Below the pieces are notes generated by a model. The model searched no databases and was not told the origin of the DNA. It worked only from the letters and a program-made list of their open reading frames with translations. Shown here piece by piece: positions 17,309 to 27,061 of a stretch of 64,000 bases of DNA; position 1 is the first letter of the stretch; each line of letters starts with the position of its first letter. Made by a program: the position numbers and the translations under genes. This stretch comes from Cohnella cholangitidis (GTDB lineage: Bacteria > Bacillota > Bacilli > Paenibacillales > Paenibacillaceae): assembly GCF_014107495.1 (NCBI RefSeq), contig NZ_CP041969.1:4079501-4143500 (forward strand), in the 5' to 3' direction.

Positions 17309-17977
17309 ATGTTCGAGAAACATCATGAGCTGTGGATGGTTAGTCAGCGCAAAGCGCGAAGAGGGGAGTCGCTCCGTAGGCTGAACGAAGGCCACGCATT
17401 CGTGGAAAAACGATTCCTTGAAGAGGTCTGGTGGCCAGCTATAGGAAATTTCGAGTTTCTTTATGCTGAGTATGAGGTGCCTAATACTCGCAATAGTTCA
17501 TACTATCTCGATTTTGCTTATATTCGCTCTCCCTATCGTATCGATTTCGAGGTGGATGATTTCAGCTCCCATGCGAAGAATATCACCCGGCGCGGTTTCG
17601 ACTACGAATTGGACAGACATAATCAACTTATGCATGACGACTGGCGTATCTATCGTTACTCGTTGGACGCTATTAAAGAGCGTCCGCTTCAGTGCCGGCA
17701 ATCGTTGCTGCAAATAATGGGAAAGTTGTATAGCGGTATTTATCAGGAATCTCCCAAACTCACGCTTAAGCAAAGAGAGATTATGAGGTTGGCGAATCGA
17801 TCGGAAAGGTCGTTCACTCCGGAGGAAGCTTGCAGTCAGCTGGGACTTGGTAATCGGCATATTAGAAATCTGCTGCACGAATTGGTGAGTTTAGGCTTGC
17901 TGGAGGTTGCAGCGGGCTCAATTCGTGCTCGAAGTTACCGGGCAACTCCTCGCGGCAAGACTATTTTTCTCGGATAA
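17309..17977 (+). CDS. DUF559-like (PD-D/ExK) nuclease domain fused to winged helix
   Basis: 222 residues. The middle part has the DUF559/Vsr-like endonuclease layout: SYYLDFAYI (Asp near residue 67), RIDFEVDDFSSH (Glu near 80), then RRGFDYELDRHNQLMHDDWRIYRYS, matching the family's R-D-x-x-L-x-x-x-G-W-x-V-x-R ending. From about residue 150 a helix-turn-helix or winged-helix part follows, with RSFTPEEACSQLGLGNRHIRNLLHELVSLGLL. Role unknown: it could be a nuclease or a DNA-binding protein that kept the fold. ATG 17309 follows GAGAGG closely. The gene looks richer in A+T than its neighbours, and its stop codon lies in the first unit of the repeat array. Confidence 0.65.
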   Translation: MFEKHHELWMVSQRKARRGESLRRLNEGHAFVEKRFLEEVWWPAIGNFEFLYAEYEVPNTRNSSYYLDFAYIRSPYRIDFEVDDFSSHAKNITRRGFDYELDRHNQLMHDDWRIYRYSLDAIKERPLQCRQSLLQIMGKLYSGIYQESPKLTLKQREIMRLANRSERSFTPEEACSQLGLGNRHIRNLLHELVSLGLLEVAAGSIRARSYRATPRGKTIFLG

Positions 17978-18402
17978 CGGCACGGGGTGCCGTTAATGCG
18001 GAAGAGTGGCCGCCGGGGCGGCGAATAACGGCACGGGGTGCCGTTAATGCGGGAGAATGGCCGCCGGGGCGGCAAATAACGGCACGGGGTGCCGTTAATG
18101 CGGAAGAATGGCCGCCGGGGAGGCGAATAACGGCACGGGGTGCCGTTAATGTGGGAGAATGGTCGCCGGGGGAGGCGAATAACGGCACGGGTGCCGTTAA
18201 TGCGGGAGAATGGCCGCCTGGGGCGGCAAATAACGGCACGGGGTGCCGTTAATGCGGAAGAATGGCCGCCGGGGAGGCGAATAACGGCACGGGGTGCCGT
18301 TAATGCGGGAGAATGGCCGCCGGGGCGGCGAATAACGGCACGGGGTGCCGTTAATGCGGGAGAATGGCCGCCGGGGCGGCAAATAACGGCACGGGGTGCC
18401 GC
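17974..18402. repeat. 51-bp tandem repeat array, eight units plus a partial ninth
   Basis: Units begin at 17974, 18025, 18076, 18127, 18179, 18230, 18281, 18332 and 18383 (partial), so the period is 51 bp with one 52-bp step. Every unit holds the palindrome TAACGGCAC-GGG-GTGCCGTTA (9-bp arms; loop GG in the fifth unit). Most also hold a second one, GCCGCC-GG-GGCGGC, which has a mismatch in units 3, 4 and 6. Since 51 is a multiple of three, long open frames run through on both strands, but the indels break any single frame and no ribosome site leads in. I read it as noncoding. The stretch 18403-18506 has nothing recognisable before the next ribosome site. Confidence 0.9.
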
Positions 18403-18506
18403 TATGCCCGGCAAGCCCCACCCCAGCCTCTCCCAAACTAGGACGCTGGATTCTTGTGCTCCCGTCCGAGGTGTGCGATGCTTGGTTAAAGGGAGGGCTG
18501 GCCGAG

Positions 18507-19676
18507 ATGAAACGATTCGGATTGTCGTTAGCGAGCGCTTTATTGATCCTTAGTCTCGCCACCGCGTGCTGGGGAGCGGACGAGCCCGAGGCACAGGAAG
18601 CCGCGTCCGGCAAGGAAGCGGGAGGCATCATTTCGCTGGACGGTATTTTCGGGACGGAGCGGTTCGACAAGCCGATCGGGCTGGAGAATCGGGCGGGATA
18701 TTCCGATCTCGTCTACATCGTTGAACAGCCGGGCCGGATCGTGAGCAAAGACCTGAAGCAGCCGGCGGCGAAGCCGGAAGTCGTGCTCGATATTGCGGAC
18801 CGCGTCTACGATGTAGAAGGCGAACAGGGACTGCTAGGATTGGCTTTCCATCCGAAACATCCGAACCAGGCTTACGTGAACTACACGACCGAGACGCACA
18901 CGGTTATCGCGCGATATGATACTCTGCCGGCTAACGATAGACTGCTAGATCCCGCGAGCGAACGGATTCTGCTCACTTTCGAGCAGCCTTTTGCCAATCA
19001 TAACGGGGGACAGCTCGGCTTCGGGCCGGACGGTTACTTATACATCGCGACGGGAGACGGCGGCAGCGGCGGAGATCCGCTCAATAATAGCCAGAATCTC
19101 GATAGCCTGCTCGGCAAGATCCTCCGCATCGACGTAGACGGCCATTCGGAAGAACGGGCTTACGCGATTCCGGCAGACAATCCGTTCCTGGACAACGGGA
19201 AACCGGAAATCTATGCCTACGGACTGCGCAATCCATGGCGGTTCAGCTTCGACGAGGAGACGGGCAAGCTGTGGGTAGCCGACGTCGGACAAAGCCGCTA
19301 CGAGGAAATCAACCTTGTCGAAAAGGGCAAAAACTACGGTTGGCGGATCCAAGAGGGAACGGAATGCTACAATCCGGAGAACGGGTGCGAGCAACAGGGG
19401 TTGGAGCTCCCCATATTTACTTACGGGCGCGATCAAGGGGTATCCGTGACAGGGGGATACGTGTATCGGGGCGATCGGATTCCGGAACTCGTCGGCTGGT
19501 ACGTTTATGCCGATTACGGTTCGGGGTTAGTGTGGGCATTGCGATTGGACGCTAGCGGAAAAGTCGAAAATCGATTGTTGCTGGAGACGGAGACGAACAT
19601 TACGTCGTTCGGCGAAGACGGTGAGGGCGAGCTCTATATATGCACACAAGAAGGGGAAGTTTTAGCAATATTTTAG
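18507..19676 (+). CDS. PQQ-dependent sugar dehydrogenase-like lipoprotein (glucose/sorbosone dehydrogenase family)
   Basis: 389 residues. Lipobox LATAC near residues 15-19 predicts a surface lipoprotein. The rest is the six-bladed beta-propeller of the GSDH family: GLLGLAFHP, FANHNGGQLGFGPDGYLYIATGDGG, KILRIDVDG, IYAYGLRNPWRFSFD, WVADVGQSRYEEIN, NYGWRIQEG and the final SFGEDGEGELYI. These proteins oxidise sugars or bind them outside the cell; PQQ dependence is not certain and no PQQ synthesis genes are in view. ATG 18507 follows GGGAGG by 10 bases; the open frame upstream runs into the repeat array and is not used. Confidence 0.85.
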   Translation: MKRFGLSLASALLILSLATACWGADEPEAQEAASGKEAGGIISLDGIFGTERFDKPIGLENRAGYSDLVYIVEQPGRIVSKDLKQPAAKPEVVLDIADRVYDVEGEQGLLGLAFHPKHPNQAYVNYTTETHTVIARYDTLPANDRLLDPASERILLTFEQPFANHNGGQLGFGPDGYLYIATGDGGSGGDPLNNSQNLDSLLGKILRIDVDGHSEERAYAIPADNPFLDNGKPEIYAYGLRNPWRFSFDEETGKLWVADVGQSRYEEINLVEKGKNYGWRIQEGTECYNPENGCEQQGLELPIFTYGRDQGVSVTGGYVYRGDRIPELVGWYVYADYGSGLVWALRLDASGKVENRLLLETETNITSFGEDGEGELYICTQEGEVLAIF

Positions 19677-19687
19677 GGTGTTAAGGA

Positions 19688-19716
19688 TGGACGCGGTACT
19701 TCTTTCCTACTATAAT
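19688..19716 (+). promoter_or_regulatory. Sigma-A-like promoter of the zinc-ribbon gene pair
   Basis: TGGACG (19688-19693), 17-bp spacer, TATAAT (19711-19716). Just behind it TAGGAA (19729-19734), 4 bp, TTCCTA (19739-19744) form an inverted repeat near the expected transcript start, possibly an operator. Confidence 0.5.
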
Positions 19717-19777
19717 ACTTATGATTACTAGGAAATAATTCCTATATTATAACAATTATTCGGAGGATGAGAAGTGC

Positions 19778-20641
19778 ATGCAATGTACCCAATGCGGCCA
19801 GTTAAATCAGTCAGCTAAGTTTTGCGTGAAATGCGGTACCAAGCTGCCGGTAGCGGCTACGGAGGTAGCGGCGACGTCGGAAGCGGTAAACTACGACCAT
19901 CGCGCGCCTGCCGACCCGATCGCTGCTTCCCAGCAGCCTGCAAGCCAACAGTCATATCAGCCCAATACATACGCTAACCAGCCGGTTGCGCCAAGTCAAC
20001 CCAATCCGCAGCTTCAGCAGGCCAAGCAAATCAGCAAGCAATACTTTTCGTATTTTTTAGAGGTGCTGAAGAGCCCCGTCAAGAGCGGCCAAGCTTCGAA
20101 TGCGGGCCATATGGTTAACGGTCTGATTACGATCATACTGTTCTCGCTTATTTTACCGTTAATTGCTTATTTCCAAATCAGGGAAAGCGTAAAGCGCTTC
20201 GGCGGATTTATGGGCGATGATCTCGACGTTCCGTTCGGGGCCGTCGTCATCAAACCGTTTGTATTCCTCATCTTGGTCGTTATGATGGTCAATTCGATTA
20301 TTTTCCTAGTTCTGAAAATGGGCAACGTAGTCATTAACTATCGTGAAGTAACGGCTAGATTCGGAACGTTCATGATCCCTTCGGTTACGTTCTTCTTCAT
20401 CGGATTGCTGTTTACCTTGATGGGCATGGATTCCGAAATTCTGGCATGGGTTATCGGCGCCGGAATGTTCTCTTGGTTCGTGGCCATTTGTTTTACGATC
20501 TACAGCTTCAAGAGAGACCACACGAGCGGATTGGATGCTTTCTATGGCGTCATTATTACTTACGCGGGCTCGATTCTCTTACTCTATCTTTTCGGAGACA
20601 ACGTTCTTGCTAGTCTTCTGAGAGGACTAAACGATATCTAA
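19778..20641 (+). CDS. Zinc-ribbon polytopic membrane protein
   Basis: 287 residues. The N-terminus CTQCGQLNQSAKFCVKCG is a zinc ribbon (two CxxCG knuckles). A Gln-, Pro- and Ala-rich linker of about 65 residues follows, then at least five membrane helices from about residue 110 (for example LITIILFSLILPLIAYF and FVFLILVVMMVNSIIFLVL), resembling the YIP1-like membrane proteins common in Paenibacillus and Bacillus. Function unknown. A GGAGGA ribosome site lies 10 bases before the ATG. The next gene also begins with a zinc ribbon and follows after 38 bp, so the two probably form an operon. Confidence 0.72.
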   Translation: MQCTQCGQLNQSAKFCVKCGTKLPVAATEVAATSEAVNYDHRAPADPIAASQQPASQQSYQPNTYANQPVAPSQPNPQLQQAKQISKQYFSYFLEVLKSPVKSGQASNAGHMVNGLITIILFSLILPLIAYFQIRESVKRFGGFMGDDLDVPFGAVVIKPFVFLILVVMMVNSIIFLVLKMGNVVINYREVTARFGTFMIPSVTFFFIGLLFTLMGMDSEILAWVIGAGMFSWFVAICFTIYSFKRDHTSGLDAFYGVIITYAGSILLLYLFGDNVLASLLRGLNDI

Positions 20642-20679
20642 TAACGTATCGGCGATACGGAAAACAGGTGATAGTCATC

Positions 20680-22125
20680 GTGCAGATCCATTATTGCAAA
20701 GAGTGCGGAACGAGGATGGAAGGCGAACACTCCTACTGCCCGGAGTGCGGTACGCCAGTCGTATCCGATGCTGCTTCGCGCAACGTTCCCGACCAGTCGA
20801 CGGCATCTCCTGTCGTTCGGAAACCAAAGGCAGCATTCTCGCTGTCGCTGAAAGCGAAAATCGCGATCGCCGGCGGAATCGTCGTCGTGTTGCTGCTCGT
20901 CGGAGCTTATTTTCTGGGCAAATATTTGACGGACGAACAACGGTTGCTCGACCGTTTCGAACACGCGATAGACAAGGGCGAGTCGGACAAGCTATTCGAG
21001 CTGTTATCTTCATCGAACGAGGACGTTCGTCTCGATCAGAAGGCTGCCGACGGCATCGTAAACTATTTGAAATCGAATAAGCAATCGTTCGATACGCTTA
21101 TGGAACAGTTGAATGCCGAAGCCGATCGATTGAAGTCGGGCGATACGGAGTCCCTTCAGGATAGCGATAAGGCGTTCATCTATTTGAACAAGAAAGAGAA
21201 GAAGCGCTGGCTGCTCTATACCGATTATGAATTAAAAGTGAAACGCTATATGGTCCCGGTGCAAACGAACTTCGAAGGCGCCAAAATCTTGGTCGACGGC
21301 AAGGAAACGGCAACCGCGGGCGGGGAAGGTTCCATCGTCGAGTTGGGCCCGTTCCTTCCGGGAGAGTACGAGATCAAGGCGGTCTACAATGGGGAATACA
21401 CGACGTTGGAGAGTAAGGAATCGATCCCTCTCTATCCGCTTGCAGGAGATGTGGACGCCGTCGAGCTAGCGCTCGAAGGGGATTACGTAGAGGTCAGTTC
21501 CAATAACAGCTTCGCCCGTATTTTCATCAATGGCAAAGATATCGACTTAGTCGTAGGAGATGGCCAGCGAATCGGTCCGATCGCCTTCGACGGCTCCAAC
21601 CGAATGTTCTTGGAAGTCGAATATCCGTGGGGCAAAATGAAGAGCGAAGAGTTGCCCGTAGACAACGAACGGTTGGAATTCTCGATTTCCGGTTTCGACG
21701 ACTCGGTAAAAGACGACATCATGAACTCGACCTATGACTTTATTGCGAGCTGGATGCAGTCCTTCCGGGAAAAGGCTAACGTGCTCCGGCATGCCCACCC
21801 CGACCGGAATGGCGATATCGAACAATATGTTGCCGACATGGAGAGGAACAACGAAGCTTATATCGGCAATCTGCATCGGGTAGCATTCGATCTGGATAGC
21901 TTTAGATTTAACCAGTACAGCGAACGGGAATACGTGATTTACGTTAAAGTTCAGCTCGATTACGACGAAGTGTTCTACTTCCCCGAGTATGACACCGATC
22001 CCGTTCCCGTGGCGGGAACCAACTATACGGAGTATCAGTTGGAATACGCGGACGGGCAATGGCTAGTGTCGGGCTGGTCGCCTTCCTATGACGTAGGAAC
22101 GGATAACACGAAAGTTTTCGAATAA
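20680..22125 (+). CDS. TcaA/YvbJ-like zinc-ribbon membrane protein
   Basis: 481 residues. Layout: zinc ribbon YCKECGTRMEGEHSYCPECG, one transmembrane helix near residues 55-75 (IAIAGGIVVVLLLVGAYFLG), then a large extracellular part with tandem TcaA-like domains (PVQTNFEGAKILVDGKE, GPFLPGEYEIKAVYNGEYT and a second such unit), and a C-terminal NTF2-like domain ending VSGWSPSY. Staphylococcal TcaA is linked to glycopeptide susceptibility and wall teichoic acid handling; that role is only suggested here. GTG 20680 is preferred because AGGTG lies about 10 bases before it. It ends at a strong bidirectional terminator. Confidence 0.78.
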   Translation: MQIHYCKECGTRMEGEHSYCPECGTPVVSDAASRNVPDQSTASPVVRKPKAAFSLSLKAKIAIAGGIVVVLLLVGAYFLGKYLTDEQRLLDRFEHAIDKGESDKLFELLSSSNEDVRLDQKAADGIVNYLKSNKQSFDTLMEQLNAEADRLKSGDTESLQDSDKAFIYLNKKEKKRWLLYTDYELKVKRYMVPVQTNFEGAKILVDGKETATAGGEGSIVELGPFLPGEYEIKAVYNGEYTTLESKESIPLYPLAGDVDAVELALEGDYVEVSSNNSFARIFINGKDIDLVVGDGQRIGPIAFDGSNRMFLEVEYPWGKMKSEELPVDNERLEFSISGFDDSVKDDIMNSTYDFIASWMQSFREKANVLRHAHPDRNGDIEQYVADMERNNEAYIGNLHRVAFDLDSFRFNQYSEREYVIYVKVQLDYDEVFYFPEYDTDPVPVAGTNYTEYQLEYADGQWLVSGWSPSYDVGTDNTKVFE

Positions 22126-22131
22126 GCTTGA

Positions 22132-22189
22132 AAGCGACAAAGCCGCCCTCCTGGAACAACGGTTCCAGATAAGGGCGGCTTTGTCGCTT
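22132..22189. terminator. Bidirectional terminator, 18-bp perfect stem
   Basis: The arms 22132-22149 and 22172-22189 are perfectly complementary over 18 bp (AAGCGACAAAGCCGCCCT), with an inner CTGGAAC/GTTCCAG stem. It separates the convergent TcaA-like gene and the maltodextrin operon. Confidence 0.92.
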
Positions 22190-22214
22190 GCGACCAATCT
22201 TTTGGCGATGGTCG

Positions 22215-23044
22215 TTAACCTTTGTTAGCTCCGGCGGTTAATCCGTCTACGAGGTACCGTTGCAGGAACAGGAACAGTAGAGTGACCGGCAAGGCAACGA
22301 GCACGGCGCCGGCGGCGAACATCGTGAATTCGGTCGAGTTTCGCTGGCTGACCATTTTATACAAGCCTACGGCCAAGGTGCGTTGCTCTTCCGTACGCAG
22401 AATCAGATCCGCGAAGATGAAGTCGATGAAAGCGCCGTTAAAGATCATCAAGCTCGCATAAGTCAGCATTGGCGTGGATAAGGGGACAATGACCGTCGTA
22501 AATACCTTGAAATGGCTGGCTCCGTCTATTCTCGCCGCGTCCTCCAAGCTTCTGGGGATCGTATCGAAGAACCCTTTGGCAACGAATACGTTCGCGATGA
22601 TGGAACCCGAGCTGTATACGAGAATGAGCGCCCAATGCGTGTTCAACAGGCTCATCGCGTTCAGCAGCACGAAGATGGCGATCATGGCCATAAATCCGGG
22701 GAACATTTGCAGCACGAGCATGACCTTTAGCGACGTTTTCCTCCCCTTGAAGCGGAAACGCGAAATCGCGTAGGAGGAAATCAACAGCAGGAACGTACCG
22801 AATATCGTAGATAATACCGCGACCTTAAGCGTGTTCATAAACCAGATCGGATATTTGGTTTTATTGAAGAGATCCAAGTAATGCCCGAACGTGAATTCCC
22901 GGGGAATAAACGTATCGCTGTATAGGCTGTTTCCGGTTTTTAACGAGCTTAGGACGATCCACATCGCAGGGAACAGGCTTATAAAAGTCAATCCGACCAA
23001 GATGATATAACTAAGGGCAAGCTTCACATTGCCATCGGAAGATT

Positions 23045-23048
<4 letters not shown>
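22215..23048 (-). CDS. Maltodextrin-type ABC transporter permease MalG/MdxG
   Basis: 277 residues, six helices. The EAA loop that contacts the ATPase reads EDAARIDGASHFKVFTTVIV. The start SDGNVKLALSYIILVGLTFISLFPAMWIV and the C-terminal RYLVDGLTAGANKG are typical of MalG/MdxG of Firmicutes. It overlaps the malF-like gene by 4 bases (ATGA). No ATPase gene is present, so a shared MsmX-type ATPase elsewhere is expected. Confidence 0.9.
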
Positions 23049-24352
<1,304 letters not shown>

Positions 24353-24384
24353 GCTATGAACGACCTCTTTCCTTTAACGAAATA

Positions 24385-24421
24385 CCTGTCTTCATCCTCC
24401 GTGCTCAAGGATGAAGACAGG
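24385..24421 (-). other. Intercistronic stem-loop between binding protein and permease genes
   Basis: CCTGTCTTCATCCT (24385-24398) and AGGATGAAGACAGG (24408-24421) pair perfectly over 14 bp. No T run follows in the direction of transcription, so it is more likely an mRNA-stabilising or partial-attenuation structure that keeps the binding protein in excess over the permeases. Confidence 0.7.
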
Positions 24422-24455
24422 CTCGGTTGAAGATATATCCCTGCTCTAATAGGGC

Positions 24456-25769
24456 TTATCTGGCTGCTAATCCATCCTGGATCGTTTGTACCATCTTATC
24501 CAAGCTGGTTTTGATATCGAGCTTCGGATCGTCCCACAAGGAGATGAAGGTTGCTTTCAAAGCTTCCCAAGCCAAGTCCGTTCCCGGAACGGAGGACATC
24601 GGATGAGAGTTGGCGAACTGCTGGAAGAATCCGCTGACGAACGGATCGTCTTTGATTTTCGGATCTTCGCCGGCTTCCTTGTTGGCCGGGATGGCTCCGG
24701 TCATTTCGAAGTTTTTCAGCTGATTTTCCTTGCTGCTGGCGAAATGGGCGAACATACGGGCAGCTACCGGATAGCTGGTATAAGCATTGACGTAATAGGA
24801 TTTCACGCCCGAGAAGGAAATCGAATCTTTGCCGTTCGGGAATTTCGGCAACGGGGCGACCCCGAAGTTGACGCTGTCTTTGAACGCGGCTACGGACCAA
24901 GGACCGTCTACGTTCAGCGCGAGCTTGCCTTCTTTGAACAGCTGCGTCTTGACGTCGTAGGAAATATCTCCGGCATTCATAGGTAAGATTTTCTTAAGCG
25001 ATCTTAGGAACTCGAAGCCTTGAACGGTATCGCCTTTGTTGAGCCCGATATCGTTCGCGTTCGTGTTGTTGTCTCCGAACATGTATCCGCCGTAGCTGGC
25101 GATGAACGGATAGGAGTAATACCCGACGAACTCCCACATGATCGTATATTTCTTTTGCGCGGGGTCGTTGAACGTTTCCGCGAACTTGATGATTTCGTCC
25201 CAAGTTTTAGGCGGTTCCGGGAACAGGTCTTTATTGTAGAAAAGGGCGTACGTTTCTACCGATTTCGGATAGCCGTACAGAACCCCGCCCTGGGAGGAAG
25301 CGGTAACTGCCGTTTCTACGTTGTCGTTGCGCGTTTCTTCCTCGTAAACATCGTTTGGCAGCAATAGTCCGGCTTTGACCGCCAAGCCGATCTGATCATG
25401 CGGCAAAGTCAGGATGTCCGCCGCCGTCTTGGAAGGTCCATCGGTCGACAAGCGCGAGCCTTGGTCGCCGCCGGCTACTTGCTCTACGGTGACGGGCACT
25501 CCGTATTGTTTCTCGAACTCCGCGCCGACCGCTTTCATGTACTCCACTTGTTCCTGAGCTTCCCATACGACGAGCTTGGCTCCGGCTTCCGGAACTAGCT
25601 CCTCTTCCTCGGCAGCTTGGCTTGCCGTTTCCGAAGCAGCCGATTCCGTAGACGCGGCACCGCTTGACGGAGCGTTGCTAGCTCCGTTTCCGTTGCTTTT
25701 GCCGCAAGCCGCGATTGCTAATACGAGAGACAGACTGAGAAGCAATGTACCCCACTTTTTAACGACCAT
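24456..25769 (-). CDS. Extracellular maltodextrin-type solute-binding lipoprotein
   Basis: 437 residues. Signal peptide with lipobox AIAAC near residues 18-22, then a Ser-, Ala- and Glu-rich linker, then a family 1 solute-binding protein (LVVWEAQEQVEYMKAVGAEFEKQYGVPV; later GVAPLPKFPNGKDSISFSGV), like MdxE/MalE. The preceding AAAGGGTGG gives the ribosome site with 8-base spacing. First gene of the three-gene transporter operon. Confidence 0.9.
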   Translation of the reverse strand: MVVKKWGTLLLSLSLVLAIAACGKSNGNGASNAPSSGAASTESAASETASQAAEEEELVPEAGAKLVVWEAQEQVEYMKAVGAEFEKQYGVPVTVEQVAGGDQGSRLSTDGPSKTAADILTLPHDQIGLAVKAGLLLPNDVYEEETRNDNVETAVTASSQGGVLYGYPKSVETYALFYNKDLFPEPPKTWDEIIKFAETFNDPAQKKYTIMWEFVGYYSYPFIASYGGYMFGDNNTNANDIGLNKGDTVQGFEFLRSLKKILPMNAGDISYDVKTQLFKEGKLALNVDGPWSVAAFKDSVNFGVAPLPKFPNGKDSISFSGVKSYYVNAYTSYPVAARMFAHFASSKENQLKNFEMTGAIPANKEAGEDPKIKDDPFVSGFFQQFANSHPMSSVPGTDLAWEALKATFISLWDDPKLDIKTSLDKMVQTIQDGLAAR

Positions 25770-25825
25770 TCGTTAACCACCCTTTCGTTTCTTGTCTTTG
25801 CGTAATCTCGAAAAAAACCCAACAA

Positions 25826-25874
25826 CAAAAAGAGGCACAACCGCATCGCACACATCATGTGCCGAGGTTGTACC
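25826..25874 (-). terminator. Terminator-like hairpin in the leader of the maltodextrin operon
   Basis: On the minus strand GGTACAACC (25874-25866) pairs with GGTTGTGCC (25842-25834) with one G-U pair; the loop holds a GCACA/TGTGC hairpin and TCTTTTTGT follows. It lies after the predicted promoter and 65 bases before the gene. It is either the terminator of the pseudouridine synthase gene upstream or a leader attenuator. Confidence 0.65.
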
Positions 25875-25916
25875 CCTAAAGGTAACATCGCCTTCATATT
25901 GTCATTGAGTATCTAA

Positions 25917-25946
25917 ATCATACGACAGTCGTAAAAGCGTTTGCAA
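25917..25946 (-). promoter_or_regulatory. Promoter with overlapping cre-like site for the maltodextrin operon
   Basis: On the minus strand TTGCAA (25946-25941), 18-bp spacer, TATGAT (25922-25917). Read on the plus strand, TAAAAGCGTTTGCA (25932-25945) differs from the cre consensus at one position and covers the -35, as expected for CcpA repression of a sugar transporter. Confidence 0.55.
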
Positions 25947-26064
25947 TCTGGGAATTAAGCCATAAATCACTGTTTTTAAGTATTTTTCTAGTGTTATCTG
26001 GATATCCCTTGAATTTAATGGCGTTTACTCTCGATTTTATAGAAAGGGAACCGGTTTCCTTGTG

Positions 26065-27003
26065 TTACCTCGGTTCTTCTTTGAATTGGCTAAGAAAAGA
26101 TTTCGGAACGTCCGTCTCGAACCGGACAAGCTTACCGGTGACGGGATGCTCGAAGGCGAGCACGCGGGCATGAAGGCCTAAGCGCGAGAAGGGCTTCGTC
26201 TTCGCGCCGTACTTCTTATCGCTTGCGATCGGATGGCCGAGATCTTGCATATGCACGCGGATTTGATTTTTGCGGCCCGTCTCGAGGCGAACCTCCAGCA
26301 AGGAATAGTTGCGGCTAGCCCTAATGACTTTATAATGCGTTACCGCATGCTGTCCGTCGTTCGGAGTGAAGCTGGAGTACATTTTCAGCGTCGACGTTTC
26401 CCTGAGCCAAGACGTAATGGTGCCTTGGGTTTTCTTGACCATTCCTTCGACCAGCGCTACGTACGTGCGTTCCTTCACGAGTTCTTTCCATCCGTTCTGC
26501 ATCTTCTGCTGGATGCTCTCGCTCTTGGCGAACATCATGACGCCGGAGGTTTCCCGATCCAGACGGTGCAAGACGAAGATCCGATTGCGGGGATCGGCAA
26601 GCCGGACATGCGCGGTTAGCTGCCGATAAGCGGTTAGCTCGGTTTCCTGCTCCGTCGCGATCGACAGCATTCCGGCGTCCTTATTAATGACGATTATCGC
26701 GTCATCCTCGAATAAAATTTTAAGCCCGACAAGGGGCGGCGCGACCGTCGTGCGATCTTTGCGCACGGTAACCACTTGTCCCGGCCGCAGAGGATGGTTA
26801 TAGAGCTTTTCTACCCGGTCGTCGACCGATACTTGACCATGGGCAAGCAACGATTTGACCGAGTTTCGTCCTTGCGGAGCAAGCTTGTCCAGAAGGAAGA
26901 GCAGAAGCTCGGTTTGCTCGGTCACCTTGAGTTGTTTCGGAGGCGTTTGACTCCGGTTAAAAGCCCCGCCGGAGGAGCGGGGCGCTTTGCTTCTATTTTT
27001 CAT
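26065..27003 (-). CDS. RluA-family RNA pseudouridine synthase
   Basis: Converts specific uridines of rRNA or tRNA to pseudouridine. 312 residues. An N-terminal S4-like RNA-binding domain (NSVKSLLAHGQVSVDDRV, GQVVTVRK) precedes the catalytic domain with HRLDRETSGVMMFAKS, which holds the catalytic Asp, then QIRVHMQDLGHPIASDKKYG. ATG 27003 is used; TTG 27054 would add 17 basic residues. Which uridine is modified cannot be told. Confidence 0.9.
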   Translation of the reverse strand: MKNRSKAPRSSGGAFNRSQTPPKQLKVTEQTELLLFLLDKLAPQGRNSVKSLLAHGQVSVDDRVEKLYNHPLRPGQVVTVRKDRTTVAPPLVGLKILFEDDAIIVINKDAGMLSIATEQETELTAYRQLTAHVRLADPRNRIFVLHRLDRETSGVMMFAKSESIQQKMQNGWKELVKERTYVALVEGMVKKTQGTITSWLRETSTLKMYSSFTPNDGQHAVTHYKVIRASRNYSLLEVRLETGRKNQIRVHMQDLGHPIASDKKYGAKTKPFSRLGLHARVLAFEHPVTGKLVRFETDVPKSFLSQFKEEPR

Positions 27004-27061
27004 AGGGAATCTATCTTTCCTTTCGCGAATCGCGCGCTTCGTGTGGTGGTTCAATTATACC

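Noticed and set aside
17974..18402. CRISPR array
   Set aside because: Units are joined directly with no unique spacers, and no cas gene is near.
17935..18553. Long open frames through the 51-bp repeats on both strands, giving 17-residue peptide repeats
   Set aside because: The period is a multiple of three, so open frames arise automatically. The indels in units 4 and 5 move the repeat between frames, and no ribosome site leads in.
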